The position numbers were made by a program, and so were the translations under genes. This document shows, piece by piece, positions 9,587 through 17,828 of a stretch of 64,000 nucleotides of DNA. Where the stretch lies: assembly GCA_030426665.1 (NCBI GenBank), contig JAUHYD010000010.1, forward strand, positions 62,001 to 126,000, written 5' to 3'. Numbering within the stretch: the stretch's first letter is position 1; the number at the start of each line of letters is the position of its first letter. Below the pieces are notes generated by a model, which saw only the letters and a program-made list of their open reading frames with translations, had not been told where the DNA came from and searched no databases. The stretch is from Bacteroidia bacterium. Its GTDB lineage: Bacteria; Bacteroidota; Bacteroidia; Chitinophagales; Chitinophagaceae.

Positions 9587-9724
9587 TAATGTTGGACCGA
9601 TAATGAGTACTTATCCTTCCGCAATGTTATTGTAAACAAAAAATAAGTTACAACCTATAGTCAGATTGACCTGATCATGTGATTATTATCTACACTTTTT
9701 CAAAAATAATAGTATAAAAGACCC

Positions 9725-9732
9725 TATTTTTG
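9725..9732 (+). promoter_or_regulatory. -7 element TATTTTTG for the methyltransferase
   Basis: TATTTTTG matches TAnnTTTG and ends 8 nt before the ATG at 9741, which implies a very short leader. Confidence 0.5.
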
Positions 9733-9740
9733 CTACCTAT

Positions 9741-10472
9741 ATGGATAAGGCATACGAACAGAAATATCATTCGATTGAAGAGCAGAACTGGTGGTTTGTT
9801 TCCAGAAGGCATACAATACTCTCTTTGCTTAAGGATACGCCCAAGGATGCTCATATCCTTGATATCGGATGCTCCGGCGGTGTGCTGCTACTGGCATTAA
9901 AAGAGGCTGGCTTTACTAATGTGGCCGGTTTGGACTTCAGTGCCGAAGCCGTTGAACAATGTAAAAGCAAGGGACTGACCGACGTGTACATAATGGACGC
10001 CCACTTTCCTGACTTTGAAGACGAAAAATTTGACCTTATTATTTCTTCTGATTGTCTGGAACATCTCGAAAAAGACACAATCGCATTAAGTAACTGGCAC
10101 AGAATATTGAAAAAAGGTGGTCAGGGAATAATCTTCGTTCCTGCATATATGTCGCTTTGGACAGAGCACGATGTTATCAATCATCACTTTCGTCGCTACA
10201 CTCGTAAAGAACTGGTAGCTAAATCAAAGGCAGCCGGCTTCAAGATTAAAAAGGCATCCTACTGGAACTTCTCTTTGTTTTTTCCAACCTACATTTTCAG
10301 GAAACTGAATAACATGTCCAAAAAGACTGACGAACAGCCGAAGGACCACATGGAAAATCTCAACGGGTTTGTCAATGCCGTATTAAAAGGACTGGTAAAA
10401 CTTGAAAACGTTTTTTTTAAGTCCACCGGTTTCCCTGTTGGGGTAAGTACAATGGTTGAAGTAAAAAAATAG
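9741..10472 (+). CDS. Class I SAM-dependent methyltransferase
   Basis: 243 residues with a Rossmann-like methyltransferase core. Motif I is ILDIGCSGGVLLLAL (residues ~34-48), the acidic strand-2 end is VAGLDFSAEAVEQC, and motif IV is FDLIISSDCLEHLEKD. A W-rich N-terminus (EEQNWWFVSRRH) and the segment NHHFRRYTRKEL are typical of the family often found beside polyprenyl-phosphate glycosyltransferases in surface-glycan loci, which fits the divergent GT2 neighbour. The substrate is unknown; a lipid-linked or glycan acceptor is an inference from context. Confidence 0.85.
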   Translation: MDKAYEQKYHSIEEQNWWFVSRRHTILSLLKDTPKDAHILDIGCSGGVLLLALKEAGFTNVAGLDFSAEAVEQCKSKGLTDVYIMDAHFPDFEDEKFDLIISSDCLEHLEKDTIALSNWHRILKKGGQGIIFVPAYMSLWTEHDVINHHFRRYTRKELVAKSKAAGFKIKKASYWNFSLFFPTYIFRKLNNMSKKTDEQPKDHMENLNGFVNAVLKGLVKLENVFFKSTGFPVGVSTMVEVKK

Positions 10473-10610
10473 CTCCCAGTAGTACAATGTTGCCATTACT
10501 ATTTGCCGACAACAAAGGTTGGAGCGCTAATAAACGCTGCATTATCGTTGATTGTTAAACAGGGTATTTGATATACTGCCAAAAACCGACACCACATCAA
10601 CAAAACAACC

Positions 10611-11279
10611 CTATCGCCCCTTACCTGCAACCGGTTTAGTGGAAATTCTCTTCATCATTTCGTCTTGCAAGAACAACTGATATCGATACCCTGCAGATTC
10701 CTCGAGCATTTGAACCATGACTTCCATCTCTTTGTCAACACCTTCCGGGTCGTAATCTTTCCTAAGATTATTCTTGAACATCAATCCGACCGATTGCCAT
10801 ACAACTGCAGACACCCCACCCTTCAATTCTCTGATAATGGAGTAACAGTTTTTGCCAGACTGGCGAGCGATCAGCTTAATAAGGACATGTCCCTGATCCA
10901 CTGAAAGATTCTTCAGCGGCTCCTTAAAGGTCTCATTGAGTTGTTTGTTCACCGACTTCAAATATTTTCTTCTATCTCTCCTCCGGTCAAGTTCTGCCGT
11001 AGCGCTATCCAGATCTTTCATAATTGCTGTAGCGGTGATGGCATATGGATAAACTTTGTAAATATCGCGTCTCAACTTATTCCTCCTAACCCTGTCTTCA
11101 CCATTCATGTACTCGCCGGAGATCGTACACTCTTCCATAAAAACAATAGGATAAGCCACACCCTGTTCAACTATGGAGCCAAGTCGTATCGTGTCGTATT
11201 CAGAAAACTGCGCGGTTGCACGTATTGTCATTACTGACAACATGAGTAGAAAGCCCGCTATTTTTTTTCCGAAATACAT
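10611..11279 (-). CDS. DUF4294 family secreted protein
   Basis: 222 residues from ATG 11279. The start is set there because the signal peptide (MYFGKKIAGFLLMLSVM, cleavage near TAQF) begins at this Met; upstream in-frame residues carry no sequence character. The mature part begins with the DUF4294 pattern: a short YDTIRLGSIVEQG beta region with a VFMEECTISGEY segment, then an Arg/Lys-rich helix (RVRRNKLRRDIYKVYPYA) and a coiled-coil-prone C-terminal half. The family is confined to Bacteroidota and has no known function; the signal peptide indicates the periplasm. Confidence 0.8.
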   Translation of the reverse strand: MYFGKKIAGFLLMLSVMTIRATAQFSEYDTIRLGSIVEQGVAYPIVFMEECTISGEYMNGEDRVRRNKLRRDIYKVYPYAITATAIMKDLDSATAELDRRRDRRKYLKSVNKQLNETFKEPLKNLSVDQGHVLIKLIARQSGKNCYSIIRELKGGVSAVVWQSVGLMFKNNLRKDYDPEGVDKEMEVMVQMLEESAGYRYQLFLQDEMMKRISTKPVAGKGR

Positions 11280-11401
11280 AACTATGTAAATTTCTGAATA
11301 ATTATGATATAAAACGTCAAGAGAATGATAATAACGCCTTACTAAATACACGCGGGACTCTGAATTGCCACTAAAACATTCAGCATCAATTCTTATTCAA
11401 C

Positions 11402-11767
11402 TTATGTTTTATCTAAATTTTGCTTTGCCCTAAACCGAACTATATCTTGCATGACAGATAATGGCAATGGCTCATGAAGAGGAAACTGCACCGCACCTTT
11501 CGATGTTTTGTAGCCAGCCAATTCTACACGAAATACCTCCAATGCTTTGGGTGTAGGATAAAACCCAATATGCTTCTTATACGCTGCAAAGTGAACCAGA
11601 TTGCCCTTAAGTACAAACGTTGGAATTCCGTACTTTATTGCCTCGTCTGCGTCAGGTGCTGCTGCCCTAACTGTTTCTCTCATTTGCTTAAGCTGCTCCT
11701 GCACTTCTGCAGAAAAGGATGATATATATTCGTCAATATTTTGGGGTTTGATGTTATCCTGTAACAT
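11402..11767 (-). CDS. DUF1801 family (YdhG-like) small protein
   Basis: 121 residues from ATG 11767. Landmarks are the N-terminal helix NIDEYISSFSAEVQEQLKQM, the segment DADEAIKYGIPTFVLKG, the HFAAYKKHIGFYPTP strand and KGAVQFPLHEPLP. These are characteristic of the DUF1801/YdhG fold, related to the frataxin-like iron chaperones of Firmicutes; the role in Bacteroidota is not established. It is monocistronic as far as can be seen, between DUF4294 and a 62-residue basic protein, all on the minus strand. Confidence 0.85.
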   Translation of the reverse strand: MLQDNIKPQNIDEYISSFSAEVQEQLKQMRETVRAAAPDADEAIKYGIPTFVLKGNLVHFAAYKKHIGFYPTPKALEVFRVELAGYKTSKGAVQFPLHEPLPLSVMQDIVRFRAKQNLDKT

Positions 11768-11890
11768 AGACACAAGGCTTTCTAGCAAAATTAATCACAC
11801 TTCGAAAAATTTGCTTGTGCCTAAAACGACATTTCACAGTGCTAATAGCGACAATGTCGGAACATATCAATTCAACCGCAGGGAGCTTAA

Positions 11891-12079
11891 CTAACGCCCC
11901 TTCAAGTGCTTGTCCAATTCCTTGTCGAACCACTCGTTATCGACTTTTTGCTTTTCCTCTAACTCCTTCAGCAAATCGGCTTTTACTTTTTTCAGGTCCG
12001 TTTCTTCGCCGCTTTCTGCCGGTGTAAACTTTGCACCCAATACTCGTCCGTTTGTTGGTTTTCTTGTTCTCTTCGCCAT
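11891..12079 (-). CDS. Small basic/charged protein, unknown
   Basis: 62 residues from ATG 12079 (MAKRTRKPTNGRVLGAKF). The N-terminus is basic and the C-terminal half is a charged amphipathic helix (DLKKVKADLLKELEEKQK and on). Small proteins of this composition are common in Bacteroidota genomes and have no assigned function. A longer frame upstream would add a hydrophobic stretch from AT-rich intergenic DNA and is not supported. Confidence 0.55.
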   Translation of the reverse strand: MAKRTRKPTNGRVLGAKFTPAESGEETDLKKVKADLLKELEEKQKVDNEWFDKELDKHLKGR

Positions 12080-12434
12080 TTCTGTAAGATTATACGTCAA
12101 AATTACCGGAAAAAATAGAAACAAAGAAAATAGTAACAAAGCATACTTCCGGAGCAGCAAATAGCATGTTTGCACAATCGAGCGTACACAACAACTAATT
12201 TGACTTGCCTAGAAATTTGGACCAAACATTACCTACCCATATAATCAGCGATTTGATTACAACAACGCCTAGGAATATTCAAGCAAACAAACTAAATGAC
12301 AAAGAAGGGGAATCGTTGTTACATTTTGGATTACAGAAATGAAGCTATGGCGTTTGTTTATCGGCCATAATAACCAGCACAAAGTTTGCAACCCAAGACA
12401 ATCTTGGTTACTCTTTCACTGCTTCTGTTTGAAG
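12080..12434. other. Intergenic region, no gene seen
   Basis: About 355 nt of AT-rich DNA between divergent genes. No coding potential or RNA structure was recognised; the regulatory signals start at 12435. Confidence 0.5.
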
Positions 12435-12452
12435 CCAAATTTTAAAATTTGG
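12435..12452. promoter_or_regulatory. 18 bp perfect palindrome, candidate operator
   Basis: CCAAATTTTAAAATTTGG reads identically on both strands; allowing one mismatch per side it extends to 24 bp (12432-12455). Its right end contains the -33 TTTG of the promoter below, so a bound dimer would block RNA polymerase. The winged-helix protein of the same operon is the natural candidate to bind it. Confidence 0.6.
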
Positions 12453-12479
12453 TTTATAACGTAAAGTAGTTTACATTTG
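12448..12479 (+). promoter_or_regulatory. Bacteroidota promoter TTTG-N20-TACATTTG
   Basis: The -33 TTTG (12448-12451) and -7 TACATTTG (12472-12479) are 20 nt apart, the textbook spacing for the Bacteroidota primary sigma factor. The ATG at 12499 follows 19 nt later. This is the best-formed promoter in the window. Confidence 0.75.
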
Positions 12480-12498
12480 CGATATAAAATTTATAACT

Positions 12499-13080
12499 AT
12501 GGAAGAAAAAGCGATAACCCCCGAAGCAAGCATTGCGCTTATTCAAGCGATGATAGGGAAAACAAAAAAGAATTTTTCAAATAATGCTTTTTACTACATC
12601 TTCTGGGGCTGGCTGGTATTTGGCGCAGCTGTTGTACAGTATATCTCCATTAAAGCGGACTACCCGTATGGAAGCATGGTATGGTGGTTAATGCCGGCAG
12701 GAGCAGTAATGACCGTAATTTACAGCATCCGAAACCGAAAAAAAGCGATAGTAAAAACTTATATCGATGGATTTATGAAATATCTTTGGATGGGTTTTGG
12801 ACTAGCGCTTGCGTTAACACTAACTACGATGGGTGTGCACGGTATAAAAAGCACGTATTTCTTTCTGATGGTCTTATATGGTCTGGTAACATTTATAGCC
12901 GGTGGCGTGCTGGCATTTCCTCCGTTGACCATGGGTGGCATATCTTCGCTAACCTGTGCGGTATTATCGGTGTTTCTCAGCGACGAGGATCAGTTGTTAT
13001 GTATAGCAGCTGCCCTACTGTTTGCCTATATAATACCGGGCCACTTACTTGCAGCGAAACATAAAAGCGAAAATGTTTAA
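12499..13080 (+). CDS. Multi-pass membrane protein, unknown function
   Basis: 193 residues with about five to six transmembrane helices (around residues 30-50, 58-78, 93-113, 118-140, 145-158 and 162-180). The N-terminus (ITPEASIALIQAMIGKTKKN) is a short cytosolic amphipathic helix. No enzyme motif is seen. It overlaps the downstream winged-helix regulator by 8 nt, so the two are translationally coupled. Pairs of a small membrane protein and an HTH_34-type regulator recur in Bacteroidota; their role is not established. Sensing or efflux regulated by the partner is conceivable but unproven. Confidence 0.75.
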   Translation: MEEKAITPEASIALIQAMIGKTKKNFSNNAFYYIFWGWLVFGAAVVQYISIKADYPYGSMVWWLMPAGAVMTVIYSIRNRKKAIVKTYIDGFMKYLWMGFGLALALTLTTMGVHGIKSTYFFLMVLYGLVTFIAGGVLAFPPLTMGGISSLTCAVLSVFLSDEDQLLCIAAALLFAYIIPGHLLAAKHKSENV

Positions 13081-13357
13081 GGATTTAAACCCACTACTCC
13101 ATTCACAACTAAGGCTTGCCATTGTATCACTACTTGTTTCTGTAAAAGAAGCAGAGTTTACCTATCTGAAGACTCAAACCGGAGCAACGGCCGGCAACTT
13201 AAGCGTACAGCTGCAAAAGCTAAAGGATGCGGACTATATATCTATTGAAAAGAAATTTAAAGGCAATTACCCACAAACAATCTGCAGAATAACACCTATA
13301 GGTGTAAGTGCTTTTGAGGACTATGTTGAAACCCTGAAACAGTATATCGGAAAGTAG
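13073..13357 (+). CDS. Winged-helix transcriptional regulator (HTH_34/ArsR-MarR-like)
   Basis: 94 residues from ATG 13073, which lies inside the last codons of the membrane-protein gene; an upstream TTG at 13049 is less likely. The whole protein is one winged-helix domain: helix 1 LHSQLRLAIVSLL, helix 2 FTYLKTQTGA, recognition helix TAGNLSVQLQKLKDADYI and a wing EKKFKGNYPQTICRITPIG. Such stand-alone domains act as small dimeric repressors. The 18 bp palindrome over the operon's own promoter suggests autoregulation (inference). Confidence 0.85.
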   Translation: MFKDLNPLLHSQLRLAIVSLLVSVKEAEFTYLKTQTGATAGNLSVQLQKLKDADYISIEKKFKGNYPQTICRITPIGVSAFEDYVETLKQYIGK

Positions 13358-13507
13358 AAACGATAAAAAAATTTAAGAAACAGCTAAGTGGTCAGGGAAT
13401 CATTACGAAAATTGTCACACCATTTTTGTGGCACCAATTAACAAAAAAAGTAAACAACGAACACAAATACATATCTCGATAAAAGAAAGCAACTGAGCAA
13501 CTCCATG

Positions 13508-13567
13508 AAAAAAAATAAGAGCGAATAGTTCGGGCTGCTTTGTGTGCTCCGCTCTATTCGCTCTTAT
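13508..13567 (-). terminator. Strong rho-independent terminator, originally that of tRNA-Leu
   Basis: Perfect 14 bp arms (13515-13528 and 13554-13567; ATAAGAGCGAATAG and its complement) with a 25 nt loop. On the minus strand the stem is followed by eight U (A8 at 13508-13515). It lies 3 nt outside the 14 bp att copy at 13571, so before integration it stood about 5 nt after the 3' end of the tRNA-Leu gene. It may also serve the plus-strand regulator gene, though its plus-strand T-tract is poor. Confidence 0.8.
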
Positions 13568-13570
13568 ATT

Positions 13571-13584
13571 GTGCCCGGGACTGG
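13571..13584 (+). repeat. Left attachment-site repeat
   Basis: GTGCCCGGGACTGG, identical to 21202-21215. It corresponds to the acceptor and T-stem 3' strand of tRNA-Leu; neighbouring bases differ on both sides, so the core is exactly 14 bp. Confidence 0.85.
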
Positions 13585-13852
13585 CACTTTATCGGGAACA
13601 CAACCCACTGGGTAACTTTTTTTCATCACCCAGTAGCAAAACAAAATCTCATTTTACTCTACTTTACTTTGTTTGACATTGTTTCACTTATTGATAGGTA
13701 CATTTTGGGTACACGCTACCTTTTCACCTAAAAAAGTTTAACAATAAATTCACTAAAAACCTAAGATAGAAAATATTTTTTTGGTTACCCGTCTATAGTT
13801 TTTGCCTCATGGTGTTATATGTATAGGTATTCAAACCTAAAAATAACAGAAA
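13585..13852. other. Element left-end regulatory region
   Basis: No gene. It contains an inverted repeat ACTGGGT/ACCCAGT (13607-13613, 13628-13634), the arm-type repeat at 13697-13713 and a GGTTACCC motif near 13780 that echoes GGGTAAC at about 13610. These may be binding sites for the recombinase or excisionase. Confidence 0.4.
13697..13713 (+). repeat. Candidate arm-type recombinase site, left
   Basis: GGTACATTTTGGGTACA, identical to 21127-21143 and in the same orientation. It contains two GGTACA hexamers 11 bp apart, about one helical turn, and lies 112 nt inside the left core. Confidence 0.6.
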
Positions 13853-14899
13853 ATGGGAAAAGTTAACCGACGGGAACGTAAACTAAAAAATGGCACAGTA
13901 GCCTTATACTTGGACTATTACATTGGAGGTAAACGCCAAACACCTTTCACGGAGTTGCACATATTTCCAGGAAAAGACGAGCGTACAAAACAGTTGAATA
14001 AGGACAACAACCTCCGTTTTGAAATATTGCGAAATGCGAAAGAAAACGAGTTACTAAATGGAATAGTAACGATACCCGTCAAGCGAAGCAAAATTGATTT
14101 TTACAAATTATATGCTGAGTACTTTGTAAAGAACCCAACAAGGGAACGTAGAGCAACAGCAGTGCTACAGAAGCTAAAGAATTACAGCAAACGTACTGTT
14201 CTACCGCTTTCAGTGATAAATGAAGACTTCTTGATAGGGTTTAGAAATATGCTCGAAATGCAACTCACGGGCGAGACACCACACAACTACTTTAAGTTAC
14301 TTGAGAGAGTAATAAAGCAAGCTACAAAACAAGGTTACTTTACAACCAATCCTGCTGAAGACATTATCATCAAGAGGCAACAGGGCATCCAAAAGGAAAC
14401 ATTAACTATCGAAGAATTGAGGGTATTATCCGGCACTAATTGCAGCAATACAGGTGTAAAAAAAGCATTTCTATTTTGCGCATTTACTGGTCTGCGTTAT
14501 TGTGATGTTTCAAAGCTAAAATGGCAAAATATTAGCGATGGCATACTCTCAATAGTACAGTCAAAAACATGTAAGGCAGTAACACAAGAATTGAATGAGA
14601 CAGCATTAAATTTGTTAGGCAACATTGGCGCACCTGATGAGCTAATATTCAAACTACCCACTTCGTCAAACGGCTGTAATAAGGTGCTCAAAAATTGGGT
14701 TAAGAAAGCGGGTCTCGACAAAAAAATCACATGGCACTGTGCACGGCATTCGATGGCTACTAACCTTGCACTAAACGATGCGGACATTGTAGGTATCGCC
14801 TCATTGCTTGGGCATTCCAGCATCAAGCATACTCAAAAATATTTGCACAACTATGAACAAATACAAAAAAACGCAATGAAAAAACTACCCCAACTTTAA
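13853..14899 (+). CDS. Tyrosine recombinase (integrase)
   Basis: 348 residues. An N-terminal arm-binding-like region (~1-70) and a SAM-like core-binding domain (~78-175) precede the catalytic domain. All catalytic residues are visible: R215 in TGLRYCDVSKLKW, K238 in VQSKTC, H295 and R298 in WHCARHSMATNL, H321 in LLGHSS, and the nucleophile Y330 in HTQKYLHNYE. The sequence is of the Bacteroidota transposon/phage integrase type. It lies 270 nt from the left att core, reads inwards and presumably catalyses integration into tRNA-Leu. A noncoding stretch with repeats precedes it. Confidence 0.95.
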   Translation: MGKVNRRERKLKNGTVALYLDYYIGGKRQTPFTELHIFPGKDERTKQLNKDNNLRFEILRNAKENELLNGIVTIPVKRSKIDFYKLYAEYFVKNPTRERRATAVLQKLKNYSKRTVLPLSVINEDFLIGFRNMLEMQLTGETPHNYFKLLERVIKQATKQGYFTTNPAEDIIIKRQQGIQKETLTIEELRVLSGTNCSNTGVKKAFLFCAFTGLRYCDVSKLKWQNISDGILSIVQSKTCKAVTQELNETALNLLGNIGAPDELIFKLPTSSNGCNKVLKNWVKKAGLDKKITWHCARHSMATNLALNDADIVGIASLLGHSSIKHTQKYLHNYEQIQKNAMKKLPQL

Positions 14900-15023
14900 T
14901 GCTATTGAACAAGGTGATTTTTAACAAACATTTGACACAAAACAGCAGATGAAAAATTTATTTTTTGTTACCCAATATTTTTTGAGTGCGATGGCGTTAT
15001 TATATAGGCAAATCAATAGAATA

Positions 15024-15275
15024 ATGAAAAATAAAACAGTAGAAATTACATCAGAAGAAATGCCTTTCGAACCTATATCGATAGATGAAGTAGCAACGCT
15101 AACGGCACTCAAAAAAAGCTACCTATATCAATTAGTGCACAGGCGTGAAATCCCAGTACATACAAGAGCAAGGGGCAGAAGACTCATTTTCAATAAAAAC
15201 GAAATAATAAAATGGATGACTGCAATACGGCGTTCGACTATTGAAGAGTTAGCCGATAACATTGGTTACCTCTAA
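15024..15275 (+). CDS. Excisionase-family MerR-like helix-turn-helix protein
   Basis: 83 residues from ATG 15024; the in-frame extension to 14949 is hydrophobic and looks like noncoding DNA. One winged HTH_17-type domain is visible: FEPISIDEVATLTALKKSYL, then YQLVHRREIPVHTRARGRRL and FNKNEIIKWM, the usual 'helix, turn, wing, helix' order of excisionases and plasmid/ICE regulators. Placed 125 nt after the integrase and before the replication gene, it probably directs excision or controls element genes. Confidence 0.85.
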   Translation: MKNKTVEITSEEMPFEPISIDEVATLTALKKSYLYQLVHRREIPVHTRARGRRLIFNKNEIIKWMTAIRRSTIEELADNIGYL

Positions 15276-15319
15276 CACTTCACGCACCAGATGCAAAAAA
15301 ACAGAAAAGCTGTGATAAG

Positions 15320-15356
15320 CCACCTGCTTCTACAAAAACCGAACAGAAGCAGGTGG
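15320..15356. repeat. GC-rich perfect hairpin upstream of the replication gene; candidate origin or terminator
   Basis: CCACCTGCTTCT (15320-15331) and AGAAGCAGGTGG (15345-15356) form a 12 bp stem with a 13 nt loop. There is no T-tract on either strand, so a simple terminator is less likely. It stands 80 nt before a gpII-like initiator whose relatives nick double-strand origins with hairpins. Confidence 0.5.
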
Positions 15357-15435
15357 ATATTACGTTAAAGGCAAACCGCCTATTATATAGTGTAAACGAA
15401 CACAAATATTGCAAAAAATACATACAACCATTAGC

Positions 15436-16389
15436 ATGATAGACACAATAGCAATAAGGATACATAACGAGCAACTATCCCAGCAACAAATTAATTGGTT
15501 AAACGATAATATACCAATAAGAGAAACGCAAATTTGCGCAAACGGCAGAACTTCAGTTTATGGCAACTACAAAAATATGAATATTGGCATACACCCCAGT
15601 TCTATTACCTTAGATGGGAGCTTGTCTAAATTTATAAACGGGCATAATGTAGGTACAATAAATTTCCATGAAACAAGGGCAGCACTATACCAACTACAGC
15701 GGGAATTGGGCATACCAATACTTAACGCTGAAATAGCCCGTATTGATGTAGCTGAGTGCTTCTTTGTTGATAGCAGCCCGATTCATTATCTCAGTTCATT
15801 GAGGTCAACAGATGGATACGCCCGTGAGATAAGAAAAAGCCTTAATAACAGCGTATGCTATACTCACAACAATGTTGAATTCGTCTTTTACAACAAAACG
15901 AATGATGTCGTCAAAACGCCATTTGTTGTTTTGCCCTCTGGCAAAGATGTAATTCGTATTGAAGCTCGTATTAAAAGCAATGTCCGCCGCACGCTTATAA
16001 ACAAATCACGAGAGTTTGCAGTGTGCTATTTGTTATCTCCCAGTTTTCATATCAGGCTTGCATCATTTTGGTTGAAACATTACAGTGCTATTGTAAAAAA
16101 ACACGAGATATACGAGTACCCAAAAATGGAAAGTTGCAAAGATTATACGCACTTCCTGTTAGCAGCATTTGTTAACCATCGTGGCATAAACACATGCTTT
16201 GGCGACCTTCAAATTATTGCAGAACAAAACGACTGGAATACACGTAAACTAACGATAGGGCGGAACAAAATACGTGAGTACCACGATAGCAGCAGAGCTA
16301 CCGTGCCTAACAAGTACATTAAAGAATTGGAACAGGAGATTCAGAAGGGTTACATATGGCAGCTTGCACACCAGCCAATGCACCACTGA
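15436..16389 (+). CDS. gpII-like (Phage_CRI family) replication initiation protein
   Basis: 317 residues from ATG 15436, whose N-terminus MIDTIAIRIH matches the opening of filamentous phage gene II protein. Further agreement with gpII from memory: a KFINGHNVGT segment (~65-74; the phage protein has a Lys...GHNVFGT segment), ARIDVAECF (~101-109; phage ISRIDATF) and DVIRIEARIKS (~171-181; phage LVRFEARIE). In phages this protein nicks the plus origin to start rolling-circle replication. Here it sits between the excisionase and cargo genes of an integrated element, so it would replicate the excised circle. An in-frame TTG at 15409 gives a longer but less conserved start. Single-protein assignment without a search, hence moderate confidence. 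Confidence 0.72.
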   Translation: MIDTIAIRIHNEQLSQQQINWLNDNIPIRETQICANGRTSVYGNYKNMNIGIHPSSITLDGSLSKFINGHNVGTINFHETRAALYQLQRELGIPILNAEIARIDVAECFFVDSSPIHYLSSLRSTDGYAREIRKSLNNSVCYTHNNVEFVFYNKTNDVVKTPFVVLPSGKDVIRIEARIKSNVRRTLINKSREFAVCYLLSPSFHIRLASFWLKHYSAIVKKHEIYEYPKMESCKDYTHFLLAAFVNHRGINTCFGDLQIIAEQNDWNTRKLTIGRNKIREYHDSSRATVPNKYIKELEQEIQKGYIWQLAHQPMHH

Positions 16390-16494
16390 AAGATTGACAA
16401 CTGTGATAACATGCTCACCCTTACAGCTATATAAAGCAGTAGCAATATAAGAATACTGTCAGCACAGAAAGCAGTCCTTTATATATAAAAAAAC

Positions 16495-16517
16495 ATCGCT
16501 GCATTTTTGGCGGCGAT
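16495..16517 (+). terminator. Candidate terminator hairpin
   Basis: ATCGCTGC (16495-16502) pairs with GCGGCGAT (16510-16517) with one G-T pair and a 7 nt loop; A-rich before and TTTCTTATA after, so it could act in both directions. Confidence 0.45.
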
Positions 16518-16641
16518 TTCTTATATGGAAATTGTTGGATGCCCTACCAGAACAACAATGCCCCATAAATCGATTTTAAGGCATCAAATTTCGCATAACA
16601 ATACTATTGCTGCCACATACAAGGGAAGTCTGATTTTATCA

Positions 16642-16661
16642 ACCGCAAGGCGGTGTTTTTT
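16642..16661 (+). terminator. Candidate terminator with long T-tract
   Basis: ACCGC AAG GCGGT (16642-16654) followed by GTTTTTTCG and a further T-run; suited to stop plus-strand transcription from the replication gene. Confidence 0.6.
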
Positions 16662-16750
16662 CGTTCTTTTTTCTATATACTGATTTAACTCGCCCCAAAC
16701 AATCAATTCCAACAGAAACCAAACAGCACTTAAGACCCACATACGCATCG

Positions 16751-17221
16751 TTAAATAACCTCAAGTTGAGGCATATCTTCACTTTCTCTCTTAAGAATAT
16801 AATTCCAAAGTTGCATAGTGTACTGAATATTGAAATCAGTAATCAAGGTAGGTTCCGACGACTGCAAAACACCGCTCTCTCGCTCTATTCGTTTAACAAA
16901 TCTCGTTTGAGCGGCATTGCAAACGAAATCCAAGTCCCCTACATGTCGCATTTGGCTACGTGAACATACAGCCAAATCTTCAAGCACTTCATAGGTTTTT
17001 ATGTATAGCGTACCTAATGAAACAAAAATGCTTCCTTTCATAATAAAAAGCCTACCAGCTACGTCAAATTCAAGCGAATCCTCGGCACATTTATTGCAAG
17101 TTATAACGCCGTGCAATACGTTTGTCTCGCACACCCATTCATCAGAACTATTGATAAAATCATTATAACATTCAAATAGTCGCTGTTGTCTTTTCTTAAA
17201 CTCACGATAAATATATTCCAT
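16751..17221 (-). CDS. Protein of unknown function, Cys-containing
   Basis: 156 residues from ATG 17221 (an in-frame TTG at 17233 is less likely). Cytosolic by appearance: no signal or membrane segment. A C-x2-C pair (ITCNKCAED) and further cysteines (CYND, VCETN, AVCSR, FVCNA) may bind metal. I do not recognise the family. It is convergent with the replication gene and precedes a lipoprotein gene on the same strand. Confidence 0.6.
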   Translation of the reverse strand: MEYIYREFKKRQQRLFECYNDFINSSDEWVCETNVLHGVITCNKCAEDSLEFDVAGRLFIMKGSIFVSLGTLYIKTYEVLEDLAVCSRSQMRHVGDLDFVCNAAQTRFVKRIERESGVLQSSEPTLITDFNIQYTMQLWNYILKRESEDMPQLEVI

Positions 17222-17288
17222 TAATTCCGACAATAAACTTTGGCAACAAAATACAAAAAATAACCCAACCTTAATTGAACTACAAAAT

Positions 17289-17546
17289 TCACTTCCCAGT
17301 CTCTATATCACAAACTGTTTTCGAGGTAAACAACGTATCGTCGATACTCCACGACTTAGTACTATCTATCTGATACTTATCAATTTCACCTTCCGTCATA
17401 TCACACAACACGTATTTATATGTACTTCCGAAAGACCAAAGAGAAATTTTCTTATTATACTCCGTTACGCAAGTGTAACAATTAACCTTTTCCTTTTTAC
17501 AGGAAACAAATGCAATGCAAAACAATACCAATAATACTCTTTTCAT
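17289..17546 (-). CDS. Small lipoprotein, unknown
   Basis: 85 residues. The signal peptide MKRVLLVLFCIAFVSC ends in the lipobox FVSC, followed by KKEK, so the mature protein is a lipid-anchored ~70-residue domain. CYTC and two later cysteines (LCDM, VCDI) could form disulfides. Small Cys-rich lipoproteins of this look are frequent in Bacteroidota. It is accessory cargo of the element and its function is unknown. Confidence 0.7.
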   Translation of the reverse strand: MKRVLLVLFCIAFVSCKKEKVNCYTCVTEYNKKISLWSFGSTYKYVLCDMTEGEIDKYQIDSTKSWSIDDTLFTSKTVCDIETGK

Positions 17547-17651
17547 TCTGTGGCAATTTTAGGTAGTTTTTAAACACACTTAGAAAAGTGCTAAAATGAT
17601 TAGCCCCCCCCTTAGTAGCAACTAATACCTTACAGCATATCACAATAATTT

Positions 17652-17828
17652 TCAACCATTCTTTTTAGTTGGAGGCGGCACAGGATTTACCATTACAGGC
17701 CGACGCGGCTCACCAGAACCTTTATTAGAGGCTTTTCCAGCATGGTCTCTTAACGAAGGCACTTCTATTGGCTTGGGCGATTGTGATGGCTTACTTGTAT
17801 TCCCACCCTTCTTCTTGTCATTGCTCAT
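17652..17828 (-). CDS. 58-residue Pro/Lys-rich protein coupled to the SLATT-like gene
   Basis: A short frame: MSNDKKKGGNTSKPSQSPKP, then IEVPSLRDHAGKASNKGSGE, then PRRPVMVNPVPPPTKKNG. Its ATG overlaps the stop of the upstream gene as ATGA (17828-17825), the classic sign of translational coupling. The protein is basic, rich in Pro, Lys and Ser, and probably disordered. No known family is recognised. The coupling suggests that it works with the membrane protein at a fixed ratio, for example as an accessory or inhibitor (inference). Confidence 0.65.
   Translation of the reverse strand: MSNDKKKGGNTSKPSQSPKPIEVPSLRDHAGKASNKGSGEPRRPVMVNPVPPPTKKNG

Larger units (their letters stand above)
16390..16750. 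other. Noncoding stretch after the replication gene with two hairpins
   Basis: No gene recognised in 360 nt. Two hairpins are listed separately (16495-16517, 16642-16661). Confidence 0.5.
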
